Shown here piece after piece: positions 36,793 to 45,539 of a stretch of DNA of 59,643 nucleotides; the first letter of the stretch is position 1, and the number at the start of each line of letters is the position of its first letter. The DNA is from Bacteroidota bacterium (GTDB lineage: Bacteria > Bacteroidota > Bacteroidia > Chitinophagales > Chitinophagaceae). The notes beneath the pieces are model-generated. The model was not told the DNA's origin. It searched no databases and saw only the letters and a program-made list of their open reading frames with translations. The position numbers and the translations under genes are program-made. Where the stretch lies: the NCBI GenBank assembly GCA_947448725.1, contig CANFOM010000016.1:1-59643 (forward strand). The letters are read 5' to 3'.

Positions 36793-37602
36793 ATGCAAAA
36801 ATCTTTTTTTGATGTCTCTAATGAAATTGTAGTAATTACTGGGGTTAGTGGACAACTTGGCAATTCTTATGCAAATACTTTTTTGAATTTAGGGGCTAAA
36901 GTTCTTGGTTTAGATATGAGACAAAGTAGCGATAGTGTAAAACTTGAAATGGAATTTCCGGAAAAATATCATTATTGTGAAGTTGATGTTACAAAAAAGA
37001 GCACAATTGAAAAAGCATTAAAAATCTGTGAAAATTTTTTTGGAAAACCAACTGTTTTAATTAATAATGCAGCGATAGATTCTCCTCCTTCAAGTCCACC
37101 AGAAGAAAATGGCCCATTTGAAGATTACCCTGAAACATCTTGGGATAAAGTAATTGATGTAAATCTTAAAGGTGTCTTTTTGTGTTGTCAAATTTTTGGA
37201 AAAGCAATGGCAAAAGAAAAAAAAGGGTCTATTATTAATATTTCATCTATTTATGGAATGGTCTCTCCAGATCAAAATTTATATCAATATAGAAGGGATA
37301 GGGGAGAAGTGTTTTTTAAACCTGTTGCATATTCAGTATCAAAATCTGGAATTCTTAATTTAAGCAGATATTTAGCTGTTTATTGGGCGAAGTTTAATGT
37401 TAGAGTAAATTCTTTAACGATAGCTGGAGTATTTAATAATCAAGATAAGGACTTTTTAGAAAATTACTGTGGTAGAATACCGTTAGGGCGAATGGCTAAT
37501 TCAAATGAATACGATGGTGCAGTTGTTTTTCTAGCAAGTGCTTCATCATCTTATATGACTGGTTCAAATTTAATTCTAGATGGAGGCTGGACAGCAATAT
37601 GA
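36793..37602 (+). CDS. Short-chain dehydrogenase/reductase
   Basis: Classical SDR of 269 residues. VVITGVSGQLGNSYANTFLN is the cofactor site, LINNAAIDSPPS the NAA motif, IINISSIYGM holds the catalytic Ser (151 or 152) and YSVSKSGILNL the Tyr180/Lys184 pair. DGGWTAI ends the fold. It overlaps the aldehyde dehydrogenase gene by four bases, suggesting coordinated redox steps in the same pathway, for instance reducing a keto group of the ulosonic-acid precursor or product. Substrate unknown. The insertion QNLYQYRRDRGEVFFKP just before the catalytic Tyr is a recognisable extra loop. Confidence 0.88.
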   Translation: MQKSFFDVSNEIVVITGVSGQLGNSYANTFLNLGAKVLGLDMRQSSDSVKLEMEFPEKYHYCEVDVTKKSTIEKALKICENFFGKPTVLINNAAIDSPPSSPPEENGPFEDYPETSWDKVIDVNLKGVFLCCQIFGKAMAKEKKGSIINISSIYGMVSPDQNLYQYRRDRGEVFFKPVAYSVSKSGILNLSRYLAVYWAKFNVRVNSLTIAGVFNNQDKDFLENYCGRIPLGRMANSNEYDGAVVFLASASSSYMTGSNLILDGGWTAI

Positions 37603-39077
37603 TACATAGAAATAATGTCCCAATAATTGGAAACTGGGTTAATGGAATAGAAAAATGTAATTCCAATGATAATTTAATTCAAAAATTTGATCCTAATAAT
37701 GGGGAACTATTATGTTGTATCAAAGATGCTTCTCAAATGGATGTCGAATACGCAATTGAAATAGCTCAGAAAGGATTCGAATTATGGTCATCATTTACAC
37801 CAGTAAAACGAGGACAGATTTTAGGAAATATTGTCCTTGAAATGAAAAAACATTTGAATGAAATTGCCGAATGTGTCGCTGTGGAAACTGGGAAACCTAT
37901 ACAAGATGCTATAGGGGAAGTTAATGGAGCGATTTTACAAGGTGAATTTTTTTCAGGTGAGGGTATGAGGTTATACGGGAAGTCATTAACATCGGGTATG
38001 CCAGGAAAATATACACATTCCATTAGACAACCTCATGGAGTAACTGGTTTAATTGTTCCTGCCAATACACCAATTGCGAATATAGCATGGAAAACATTTC
38101 CTTCACTGATTTGTGGGAATTCGGTTATACTAAAGGCGTCTGAAGATTCACCTAAGATTGCTATTTTATTTGCTCAATTAACTCAAAAAGCAGGTTTGCC
38201 GGATGGAATTTTTAATGTCATTCAAGGTAGTGGCAAAGGTGCAGGTACATATTTAGTAAAAGATAAAAGAGTAGCATTAATTAGTTTTACTGGTTCAACA
38301 AATGTCGGTAGGATAATTGCGGAAGAAGCAGGAAAAAGATTAGCACGTGTTTCACTTGAGTTAGGTGGTAAAAATCCTTTTATCGTTTCAGACGATGCTG
38401 ATTTAGAACAAGCGGTACACTGGGCTACACTTTCAGCATTTAGCAATGCAGGTCAAAGATGTGCAGCGGGGAGTCGAATTTTAGTATTTAAAAATATTTA
38501 TGAATCATTTAAGGAACAATTCGTTCATAAAGCAAAACAGTTAAAATTGGGAATTGACGAGGGCTGTGAAATTGGGCCAGTTATAAATAAAAGGCAACAA
38601 CAAAATATACTTGCTGCAATTGAACTTGCTAAACAAGAAGGTGGTAAAATTTTGTGTGGTGGCGTTGCGCCAACCACAGATAAGCTCAAAAATGGCTACT
38701 ATATAGAGCCTACAATAATTGAAGATTTAGGAAGGTCAGCTACACTGTCTACTAATGAAATTTTTGGACCGGTAGCCACTTTACATATTGTCGAAAATTT
38801 AGAAGATGCGTTAGATTTTTCAAATTCAAGTGAATATGGATTAACTGCAGCCATTCATACTCAAAATGTTGATCGTGCTATGTGGTTTGCGCAGAGAGTA
38901 AAAGCTGGAGTAGTCAATATAAATATTGGAACTTTTGGAAGTGAGCCACATATGCCATTTGGAGGTTTTGGATCATCAAGTAATGGAACAAGAGAGCCAG
39001 GTGTAGAAGCGCTTGAAGTGTATTCGGAATTAAAATGTATCTCTTTTTTAGTTAGAGAAAAAAATATAGGGAGTTAA
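37599..39077 (+). CDS. NAD(P)-dependent aldehyde dehydrogenase
   Basis: Full-length aldehyde dehydrogenase superfamily enzyme, 492 residues. The cofactor region has TGLIVPANTPIANIAWKT and FTGSTNVGRII. The general base is Glu254 in SLELGGKNP and the nucleophile is Cys288 in NAGQRCAAGS. PFGGFGSSSNGTREPG closes the domain. The protein has all catalytic residues, so an oxidation of an aldehyde to an acid is expected. In a surface-sugar cluster this is unusual. It may oxidise an aldehydic intermediate of the ulosonic-acid pathway or a branch sugar. Coupled to the SDR gene by ATGA. Confidence 0.9.
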   Translation: MIHRNNVPIIGNWVNGIEKCNSNDNLIQKFDPNNGELLCCIKDASQMDVEYAIEIAQKGFELWSSFTPVKRGQILGNIVLEMKKHLNEIAECVAVETGKPIQDAIGEVNGAILQGEFFSGEGMRLYGKSLTSGMPGKYTHSIRQPHGVTGLIVPANTPIANIAWKTFPSLICGNSVILKASEDSPKIAILFAQLTQKAGLPDGIFNVIQGSGKGAGTYLVKDKRVALISFTGSTNVGRIIAEEAGKRLARVSLELGGKNPFIVSDDADLEQAVHWATLSAFSNAGQRCAAGSRILVFKNIYESFKEQFVHKAKQLKLGIDEGCEIGPVINKRQQQNILAAIELAKQEGGKILCGGVAPTTDKLKNGYYIEPTIIEDLGRSATLSTNEIFGPVATLHIVENLEDALDFSNSSEYGLTAAIHTQNVDRAMWFAQRVKAGVVNINIGTFGSEPHMPFGGFGSSSNGTREPGVEALEVYSELKCISFLVREKNIGS

Positions 39078-39138
39078 ATGCGCTTAAAAAAATTATTTGC
39101 TGATTAGCGTTGTTTTTCTAATTCAATTCAATTTTAAA

Positions 39139-39852
39139 ATGGAAGTTTTAGCAATTATTGGTATCAGGTCAGGTTCAAAAGGAGTCATTAATAAAAATAT
39201 AAAAACTCTTTATGGGAAACCGCTCGTTGGATGGATTATTGATGCAGCTCAAAAGTCAAAATCAATAACACGCTTAATTGTTTCAACGGATTCGCAAGAG
39301 TACGCAAACATAGTACAAAATTTAGGTGTAGAAGTGCCGTGCTTAAGACCCAAAGAACTTGCATCTGACACTTCAACTGATTTAGAATATATAAATCACA
39401 TGTTAGACTGGTTGCGCCAGAATGAAGGATATGTGCCTGATATAGTAGTTCGATTGATGGCTACTGTTCCATTACAAGCATCCGAAGATATTGATGAATT
39501 GGTAGACATATTAAAGTCAGATTTTAGTGCAACCTCTGCGGTTGTAATTTCTGAATCAAGACAACATCCAATGAAAGCATTGAAAATTGTAGATGAAAAA
39601 AATGGGCAAGGTCTGCTTGTGCACTACTTCACTGAGACTGGAAGAGATGTAACTCCTGTTGCTAGACAAAATTATCCTAAAGCATATTTTCGATCAAATA
39701 TTGTAGCGACTAGAACAGAAACAATTAGTAAAACAAATACGCTAACTGGGGACAAAGTTAAATACCACATCATACCTCAAGAACGCGCTATAGATATAGA
39801 TAATGATATTGATTTTTTAATAGCTGAAATGTTATTAAAAAATCAATTATAA
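39139..39852 (+). CDS. CMP-ulosonic acid synthetase (NeuA-like cytidylyltransferase)
   Basis: Cytidylyltransferase activating a ulosonic acid with CTP, similar to CMP-Neu5Ac synthetases. The start at ATG 39139 places the signature AIIGIRSGSKGVINKNIK at the N-terminus; the TTG at 39097 would add an uncharacteristic hydrophobic extension. GKPLVGWIIDAAQKS, RLIVSTDSQEYANI, VVRLMATVPLQASEDI and KYHIIPQERAIDIDNDIDF match the family in order. At 237 residues it is a single-domain enzyme without the fused phosphatase of some NeuA proteins, which fits the separate KdsC-like gene nearby. Confidence 0.88.
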   Translation: MEVLAIIGIRSGSKGVINKNIKTLYGKPLVGWIIDAAQKSKSITRLIVSTDSQEYANIVQNLGVEVPCLRPKELASDTSTDLEYINHMLDWLRQNEGYVPDIVVRLMATVPLQASEDIDELVDILKSDFSATSAVVISESRQHPMKALKIVDEKNGQGLLVHYFTETGRDVTPVARQNYPKAYFRSNIVATRTETISKTNTLTGDKVKYHIIPQERAIDIDNDIDFLIAEMLLKNQL

Positions 39853-39887
39853 AAATAAATTTTTTACAAGTCAAATCAAAATAAATT

Positions 39888-41834
39888 ATGGGAGATTTAA
39901 TTAGTCAAGAAGTATCAGGTAATTTATACTTTGTTCCATTCAAGGAATTCGAAAAGATTAATCAGTATGACATAACCAATATAGAGAAAGCAAAACTATT
40001 TTCCGGTTTGTGTAGAATCAATACACTATATATGATAGCAAAAGCAGGTTCTGGACATATCGGAAGTAGCTTTAGTAGTATGGACATTTTAGCATGGCTT
40101 TATTTGTTTGAAATGAATGGCCAAGTAAATAGTCCAGTTGATAATAATAGTGATATTTTTTTCTCGTCAAAAGGGCATGATGCACCAGCTTTATATTCGG
40201 TTTTAATTGGTCTTGGGAAATTAAAATTTGATTTAATACATAAGTTAAGAAGAATTGATGGGTTACCCGGGCATCCAGATATTTCTACTCCCAATATCAT
40301 CACAAATACGGGTTCTTTAGGCATGGGTATTTCTAAGGCCAAGGGCATGATTTTTGCGAATAAGAAATTAGGTAAAAAAGGAAATGTATACGTGTTAACT
40401 GGCGATGGCGAATTACAAGAGGGACAAATATGGGAATCGTTAATTTCAGCTGTAAATAATAAAACCGAAGAATTAATTGTCATAATTGATCATAATAAAT
40501 TACAGTCTGATACAGCAGTTTCTAAAGTAAGTGACCTCGGAGACTTGGGTGCAAAATTTTCTGCATTTGGATGGCATGTAAGTAGATGTGATGGAAATAA
40601 TATTACTGAATTTTCTAAAACTTTAGAAAATTGCAAGAAAGTAAAAGACAAACCAAAAGTAATTATTGCAGATACCATAAAGGGCAAGGGGGTTTCTTTT
40701 ATGGAACATACATCAATTGATTCAGACGTTGAGCTCTATAAGTATCATAGTGGTGCACCAAGCAAGGATGCATATGCGTCTGCATTACTTGAATTACATA
40801 CTATTGTAAATAGCGAATTAAATAAATTTGGATTTGATTCAATAGAACTTGAAAATATTGTTAGACCTGAAATTACTATTCAAGAAGGCTTACACAAAAT
40901 GATACCTTCATATTCTGAAGCGCTACTTAAACTTGCAAAAAAAAATCCAAAAATAATTGCATTAGATGCAGATTTAATTCTTGATACAGGTCTTATTAAT
41001 TTTAAAGAAGAACTTCCTGAACAATTTTTGGAATGTGGAATTGCAGAACAAGACATGGTTTCTCAAGCTGGTGGAATGGCATTAAGAGGAATGATTCCAA
41101 TAGTACATTCCTTTGCGTGTTTTCTTTCTTCTAGACCAAATGAACAGATTTATAATAATGCAACAGAGAAAACTAAAATTATTTACGTAGGATCATTGAC
41201 TGGTCTTATTCCAGCTGGTCCCGGTCATTCTCATCAAGCCGTTAGAGATATTGCATCATTGTCTTCCATACCTGGATTAACACTTCTTGAGCCATGTTCG
41301 CAGGAGGAAATATATTCTTTGATGGATTGGTCTGTAAATAGGAATCATTTAAGCACATATATCAGATTGGTATCTGTACCATACATTCCAATTCTGAATT
41401 TCGATATAACCAATGAATTAGTGATTGGAAGAGGCACTTATATTAGAAAAGGTCAGAAAATTACGATTATTTCTTCTGGTCCAATAATGAGTAATAATTT
41501 GGCAAATGTTGCAGAGATGTTTAAACGTAAACATAACTTGGAAATTCAAATTATAATTACACCTTGGTTAAACAGAATTGATTTAGATTGGTATAAGGAA
41601 AAATTAAATGAAACTTCTCATGTCATAGTGGTAGAGAATCATTATGCTGAAGCTGGATTTGGATCTTTTGTAGTTTCAAACTTAAGTCAAGAAGGAATAT
41701 TGTATCAGAAAAAAAATAAAATTATTGGACTTAATGAAAAGCCGATGTCGGGACAGCCTGAAGAAGTTTTACAATATCATAAACTTGACACAATCAGTTT
41801 ATATGAGACTATTTTAAATTTTGTAGAAGATTAG
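39888..41834 (+). CDS. Transketolase (full length, dedicated to the sugar cluster)
   Basis: TPP-dependent transketolase of 648 residues. The N-terminal TPP domain has KAGSGHIGSSFSSMDILAWL, TNTGSLGMGISKAKGM and GDGELQEGQIWE (residues 172-183) with downstream IDHNKLQ. The middle domain has FLECGIAEQDMVSQAGGMAL, PIVHSFACFLSSR and the C-terminal part AGPGHSHQAVRD. It carries an N-terminal extension of about 30 residues compared with the usual short start. A housekeeping role is unlikely inside a CMP-sugar cluster. It probably transfers a two-carbon ketol unit to or from a sugar intermediate. It is followed after six bases by the candidate transferase. Confidence 0.92.
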   Translation: MGDLISQEVSGNLYFVPFKEFEKINQYDITNIEKAKLFSGLCRINTLYMIAKAGSGHIGSSFSSMDILAWLYLFEMNGQVNSPVDNNSDIFFSSKGHDAPALYSVLIGLGKLKFDLIHKLRRIDGLPGHPDISTPNIITNTGSLGMGISKAKGMIFANKKLGKKGNVYVLTGDGELQEGQIWESLISAVNNKTEELIVIIDHNKLQSDTAVSKVSDLGDLGAKFSAFGWHVSRCDGNNITEFSKTLENCKKVKDKPKVIIADTIKGKGVSFMEHTSIDSDVELYKYHSGAPSKDAYASALLELHTIVNSELNKFGFDSIELENIVRPEITIQEGLHKMIPSYSEALLKLAKKNPKIIALDADLILDTGLINFKEELPEQFLECGIAEQDMVSQAGGMALRGMIPIVHSFACFLSSRPNEQIYNNATEKTKIIYVGSLTGLIPAGPGHSHQAVRDIASLSSIPGLTLLEPCSQEEIYSLMDWSVNRNHLSTYIRLVSVPYIPILNFDITNELVIGRGTYIRKGQKITIISSGPIMSNNLANVAEMFKRKHNLEIQIIITPWLNRIDLDWYKEKLNETSHVIVVENHYAEAGFGSFVVSNLSQEGILYQKKNKIIGLNEKPMSGQPEEVLQYHKLDTISLYETILNFVED

Positions 41835-41840
41835 GTCAAA

Positions 41841-43160
41841 ATGATAAAAGTTGATATAGTCATTCTATATGAAAAAGCATTAAGAGAGTTGGAAGTAGCA
41901 ACTTTCTTGAAATTTTATTTTGAAAAAAAATATTTCAAGAAAGTTGTGATTCTACAACAGAATTATGACAAATTGTACATTTGGAAGTATTCGCCTAAAA
42001 TTGTTCTAATCCCTTTTTGTTATCAAAACAGGAGCCATAACATTTACTTTCTAAAATGGAGAGATGCAATATTTGTTAATCTTGCTTGGGAACAATTATT
42101 ATATAAAGGTAACATTAATGCAAAGACACCTAAAGGAGATCTTGCCTTGTCACATGTATATCATCATTCTTGGGGAAGTAATAATACTCAACGTTTAATA
42201 AACAACGGCGTAAAATCAGATTTGATATTTGAAAACGGCAATTTGTCTTTAGATCTTTATTTGCCTCATTATAAGTCATTTTATTTATCAAAAAACGAAT
42301 TAGCAGATGAATTTAATTTAGATGCTAATAATAAGTGGATTTTATTTAATGAAAATTTCAATTGGGCGTTCTACGATAATTCAATGATTCAGCAAATGAT
42401 TGCTGATGGGCAAGATGCGAAAGAGATTCAGCAAATGATTGAATACAATAATGAGGCATTTAAAAAATGTTTAGAATGGTTAATTTTATTTTTAAATAAA
42501 AACCCTGACTATATTTTAATTTTTAGGCCAAGACCTATGACAAGTGTAGATCAAATTAAAAAGAAAATACATGACTTTAATTTGATTATTCCTTCAAATT
42601 TTATTTTTAACAAATCCCACTCGGTTAGAAACTGGATATTTTCTTCGGATTTTGTTGTGTCAACATATAGTACAACATTACTAGAAGCCGCAATTTCTGG
42701 CAAGCCGACATTTATGCTTGAACCTATTCCTATTCCCAAAGTTTTAAATGTAGAATGGCATGCATATGTTAATAAAATATATAGCCTATCAGATCTAGAA
42801 TTTGCATTCAATCAAACAATATTTAATAATAATGAGTTACTAGATTGGATTGATAAAAATATTCTTTCAAAGAGAAATACAATTCAAAATCTTATTAGGT
42901 TTATTTTTGAGAAATTAGAATCAAATACCCATCCAAATAAAATCCCACTTAAATCAATATTTATTCATCCAGTTAAAATTATTAATAAAGAACTATTTAG
43001 GGTAATTTTATTGGTACATGAAAGTATAAAATTTCTAATAAATAGATTTCTAAATAGAATAGATAAGGAATATAAATTTGATTATTCAATGCTTAAAAAT
43101 GTAGATAAAATGATTCAAAGGTGGAATATAACTTATAAAAGAACTTCAAATGATCAATAA
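41841..43160 (+). CDS. Surface-carbohydrate biosynthesis protein, candidate ulosonic acid transferase
   Basis: A protein of 439 residues resembling the surface carbohydrate biosynthesis family found next to CMP-sugar genes. The opening VDIVILYEKALRELEVATFL matches the RELD-type start of that family. The C-terminal half resembles a GT-B donor domain: YILIFRPRPMTS, then NKSHSVRNWIFSSDFVVSTY, then STTLLEAAISGKPTFMLEP, similar in layout to KpsC/KpsS-type and polysialyltransferase-type enzymes. Position directly behind the transketolase suggests it uses the CMP-activated acid made by the preceding genes. Its 3' end overlaps the next gene by 11 bp. Function is inferred, not shown. Confidence 0.55.
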   Translation: MIKVDIVILYEKALRELEVATFLKFYFEKKYFKKVVILQQNYDKLYIWKYSPKIVLIPFCYQNRSHNIYFLKWRDAIFVNLAWEQLLYKGNINAKTPKGDLALSHVYHHSWGSNNTQRLINNGVKSDLIFENGNLSLDLYLPHYKSFYLSKNELADEFNLDANNKWILFNENFNWAFYDNSMIQQMIADGQDAKEIQQMIEYNNEAFKKCLEWLILFLNKNPDYILIFRPRPMTSVDQIKKKIHDFNLIIPSNFIFNKSHSVRNWIFSSDFVVSTYSTTLLEAAISGKPTFMLEPIPIPKVLNVEWHAYVNKIYSLSDLEFAFNQTIFNNNELLDWIDKNILSKRNTIQNLIRFIFEKLESNTHPNKIPLKSIFIHPVKIINKELFRVILLVHESIKFLINRFLNRIDKEYKFDYSMLKNVDKMIQRWNITYKRTSNDQ

Positions 43161-44565
43161 TTTACAATTTAAAATTTTAGAATCTACCGTTGAAAGTGGG
43201 TCTCAATTTAACAATCTAGTTGATATTTTATCTTGGATTACTGAAATCAGGAATAGTGTTAATTGTAAAATAACAAGATGTAAATTCACAGAAATGCAAA
43301 TGTGGCATTTAGATCTAGGAAAAAATATTAGACACGACAGCGGTAAATTTTTTAGTATTGAAGGGATAAAGGTTAATAAAAATATTGGAGAGAATATTAT
43401 TAGTTGGGATCAACCTATCATTAATCAACCTGAAATTGGGATACTTGGCATAGTCTGTAAAGAAATTAATGGAATTTTACATTTTTTATTACAAGCCAAA
43501 ATTGAGCCAGGTAATGTGAATGTAGTCCAACTATCGCCAACAGTGCAAGCAACACGAAGCAATTATACCAAAGTTCATAAAGGCAATTCCCCACATTACT
43601 TAGAATATTTTTTAGATATAGATAAATATGAAATAATTGTTGATCAATTACAATCAGAACAAGGAGCACGTTTTTTAAAAAAACGAAACAGAAATATAAT
43701 TATCAAATTAAATGATAATGACAATTTGAAATTGGAGTCAAATTTCTGTTGGTTAACACTAAAACAAATATATGAGTTAATTAAAATTGATAATTTAATT
43801 AATATGGATACAAGAACAGTCCTTTCTTGTATCAATTTTATCATACAAGAAGAACTTGAATTATCTGACCTTCTTTCTCGAACAAGTAGTAATTGGAATA
43901 AACATGTGTTAAATTCTCTTTTATTTAATTCTAGTTCTAAATATTCTTTCGTTGAAATATTTAGTTGGGTAACTCGATTAAAATCTGAGTCTTTTATTAG
44001 TATCAAAAATACGAATATCAGTGATTTAGACCAATGGGTCATTAATGACTATGAAATAGAACATGTAGAAAAAAGATTTTTTAAGGTTATTGCTGTTAAT
44101 GCACTTATTGAAAACAGAGAGGTTTCTACATGGTTCCAACCACTAATAGAACAAAGGCAATCTGGATTAACAGGGTTTGTAGTAAAAAATTTCAATGGTA
44201 TTTTGCATTTTTTGGTTCAGGCAAGAGTTGAAGCAGGCAATTTAGATATATTAGAACTAGCACCTACTGTACAGTGTATAACGGGAAACTATTTGAAACC
44301 CGATTGGGAAATTCCTTATTTAGAATATTTTGTAAATCAAGGAGACCCAAATAAAATAGTATATTCTACAGTACAATCAGAAGAAGGAGGCCGTTTTTAT
44401 CATGACCAAAATAAAAATATTATCATTTTACTTGATGATGAAGAAAATATTGTTGAAAATAAAAATTATAAATGGATGAGTTTATTACAAATTAAACACT
44501 TTATCCAATTTAATAATTATTTTAACATTGAGGCAAGAAGTTTATTATCAGCTATATTATCATAG
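43150..44565 (+). CDS. NDP-hexose 2,3-dehydratase (EvaA-like)
   Basis: Enzyme of 471 residues made of two tandem homologous halves (about 1-235 and 236-471), the known architecture of NDP-hexose 2,3-dehydratases (Hexose_dehydrat family). The first half has ILSWITEIRNSVNCK, SGKFFSIEGIKV, LQAKIEPGNVNVVQLSPTVQ and ATRSNYTKVHKGN. The second half repeats it with IFSWVTRLKSES, FFKVIAVNAL, LVQARVEAGNLDILELAPTVQ and YFVN. It converts an NDP-4-keto-6-deoxyhexose to the 3,4-diketo-2,6-dideoxy intermediate. These enzymes are best known from antibiotic gene clusters of Actinobacteria. The two following genes could complete a 2,6-dideoxyhexose. No dTDP-glucose genes are in the window. Confidence 0.9.
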   Translation: MINNLQFKILESTVESGSQFNNLVDILSWITEIRNSVNCKITRCKFTEMQMWHLDLGKNIRHDSGKFFSIEGIKVNKNIGENIISWDQPIINQPEIGILGIVCKEINGILHFLLQAKIEPGNVNVVQLSPTVQATRSNYTKVHKGNSPHYLEYFLDIDKYEIIVDQLQSEQGARFLKKRNRNIIIKLNDNDNLKLESNFCWLTLKQIYELIKIDNLINMDTRTVLSCINFIIQEELELSDLLSRTSSNWNKHVLNSLLFNSSSKYSFVEIFSWVTRLKSESFISIKNTNISDLDQWVINDYEIEHVEKRFFKVIAVNALIENREVSTWFQPLIEQRQSGLTGFVVKNFNGILHFLVQARVEAGNLDILELAPTVQCITGNYLKPDWEIPYLEYFVNQGDPNKIVYSTVQSEEGGRFYHDQNKNIIILLDDEENIVENKNYKWMSLLQIKHFIQFNNYFNIEARSLLSAILS

Positions 44566-44567
44566 GA

Positions 44568-45539
44568 ATGAAAAGAAAAGTAAAAATTGGAGTTATTGGT
44601 TGTTCAAAAATAGCACAACGACTTATTTTACCAACTATCCATGAGAGTTTACATTACGAATTAATTATTGTAGGTTCCAGCGACAGCAATAAATGTAACC
44701 TTATTTCAGACAAATATAATTGTCAATGTGGATCTTATGTCGATGTTTTGAATAATAGAGATGTTGAAGCTGTATATGTGTCATTACCAAATTCTTTACA
44801 TTATTATTGGGGCAAAGAAGTATTAAAAAATGGAAAGCATTTATTTCTAGAGAAACCATTTACAACTAAAATTGAAGAAACTATTGAACTTCTGAACTTA
44901 GCAAAATTGAATAATGTAATTGCCAAAGAAACTATTAGTTATTTATATAGTCCAGTTTTAACTCAAATTAAGAATCTAGTTCGTAAAGAAATAGGGTCTA
45001 TAAAACTTATTACTGCAAATTTTGGCATACCCGAACTAGATAGTAAAGACATAAGATACTCTAAAGAACTTGGCGGAGGTGCTATATTAGATATGTTAAT
45101 TTACCCACTTACATTTGCTTTAGATTATATGGGTGAAATAGAAGAAGTTTCTTCCAAAATTAAATTTCATAATAAATACAAAATTGATACTGAAGGTTAT
45201 ATTCATATCAATAACCAGGAAATAAATGCTTATTTAAATTTTGGAATTGGCTTAAGCTATAACAATTCAATTACCATATGGGGTGAAACTGGAATTTTAA
45301 GCGCATCTAGAATATTTAGTAGGCCGAAAGACTTCGAAAACAAAATACAAATAGAAAAAAATGGATTATTGGAATATGTAGATGTTCCAAAGGGTAATCA
45401 ATATTCAGCAATGCTCGATAATTTTTATGAATTAATTAGTAATAAAAATACTGAAATTGATGAAGATATTATTAAAAGAAATCGCTTTATAACTAATATA
45501 TATAATAAATCATACAGTGATAGCAGTTATAGGGAGTAA
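44568..45539 (+). CDS. Gfo/Idh/MocA oxidoreductase, likely NDP-sugar 3-ketoreductase
   Basis: Oxidoreductase of 323 residues. KIGVIGCSKIAQRLILPTI is the cofactor motif, YVSLPNSLHYYWGKEVLKNG a family strand-helix, LFLEKPFTTK holds the EKP Lys, and ELGGGAILDMLIYPLTFAL is in the substrate domain. The pattern fits 3-ketoreductases such as those acting after EvaA-like dehydratases in deoxysugar pathways. It starts two bases after the dehydratase stop and overlaps the next gene by 23 bp. The combination supports NDP-2,6-dideoxyhexose formation. Confidence 0.82.
   Translation: MKRKVKIGVIGCSKIAQRLILPTIHESLHYELIIVGSSDSNKCNLISDKYNCQCGSYVDVLNNRDVEAVYVSLPNSLHYYWGKEVLKNGKHLFLEKPFTTKIEETIELLNLAKLNNVIAKETISYLYSPVLTQIKNLVRKEIGSIKLITANFGIPELDSKDIRYSKELGGGAILDMLIYPLTFALDYMGEIEEVSSKIKFHNKYKIDTEGYIHINNQEINAYLNFGIGLSYNNSITIWGETGILSASRIFSRPKDFENKIQIEKNGLLEYVDVPKGNQYSAMLDNFYELISNKNTEIDEDIIKRNRFITNIYNKSYSDSSYRE

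Noticed and set aside
39888..41834. Transketolase as a housekeeping pentose-phosphate gene
   Set aside because: It sits inside a tightly packed CMP-sugar gene run with six bases to the next transferase; a dedicated role is more likely, although a second housekeeping copy cannot be checked here.
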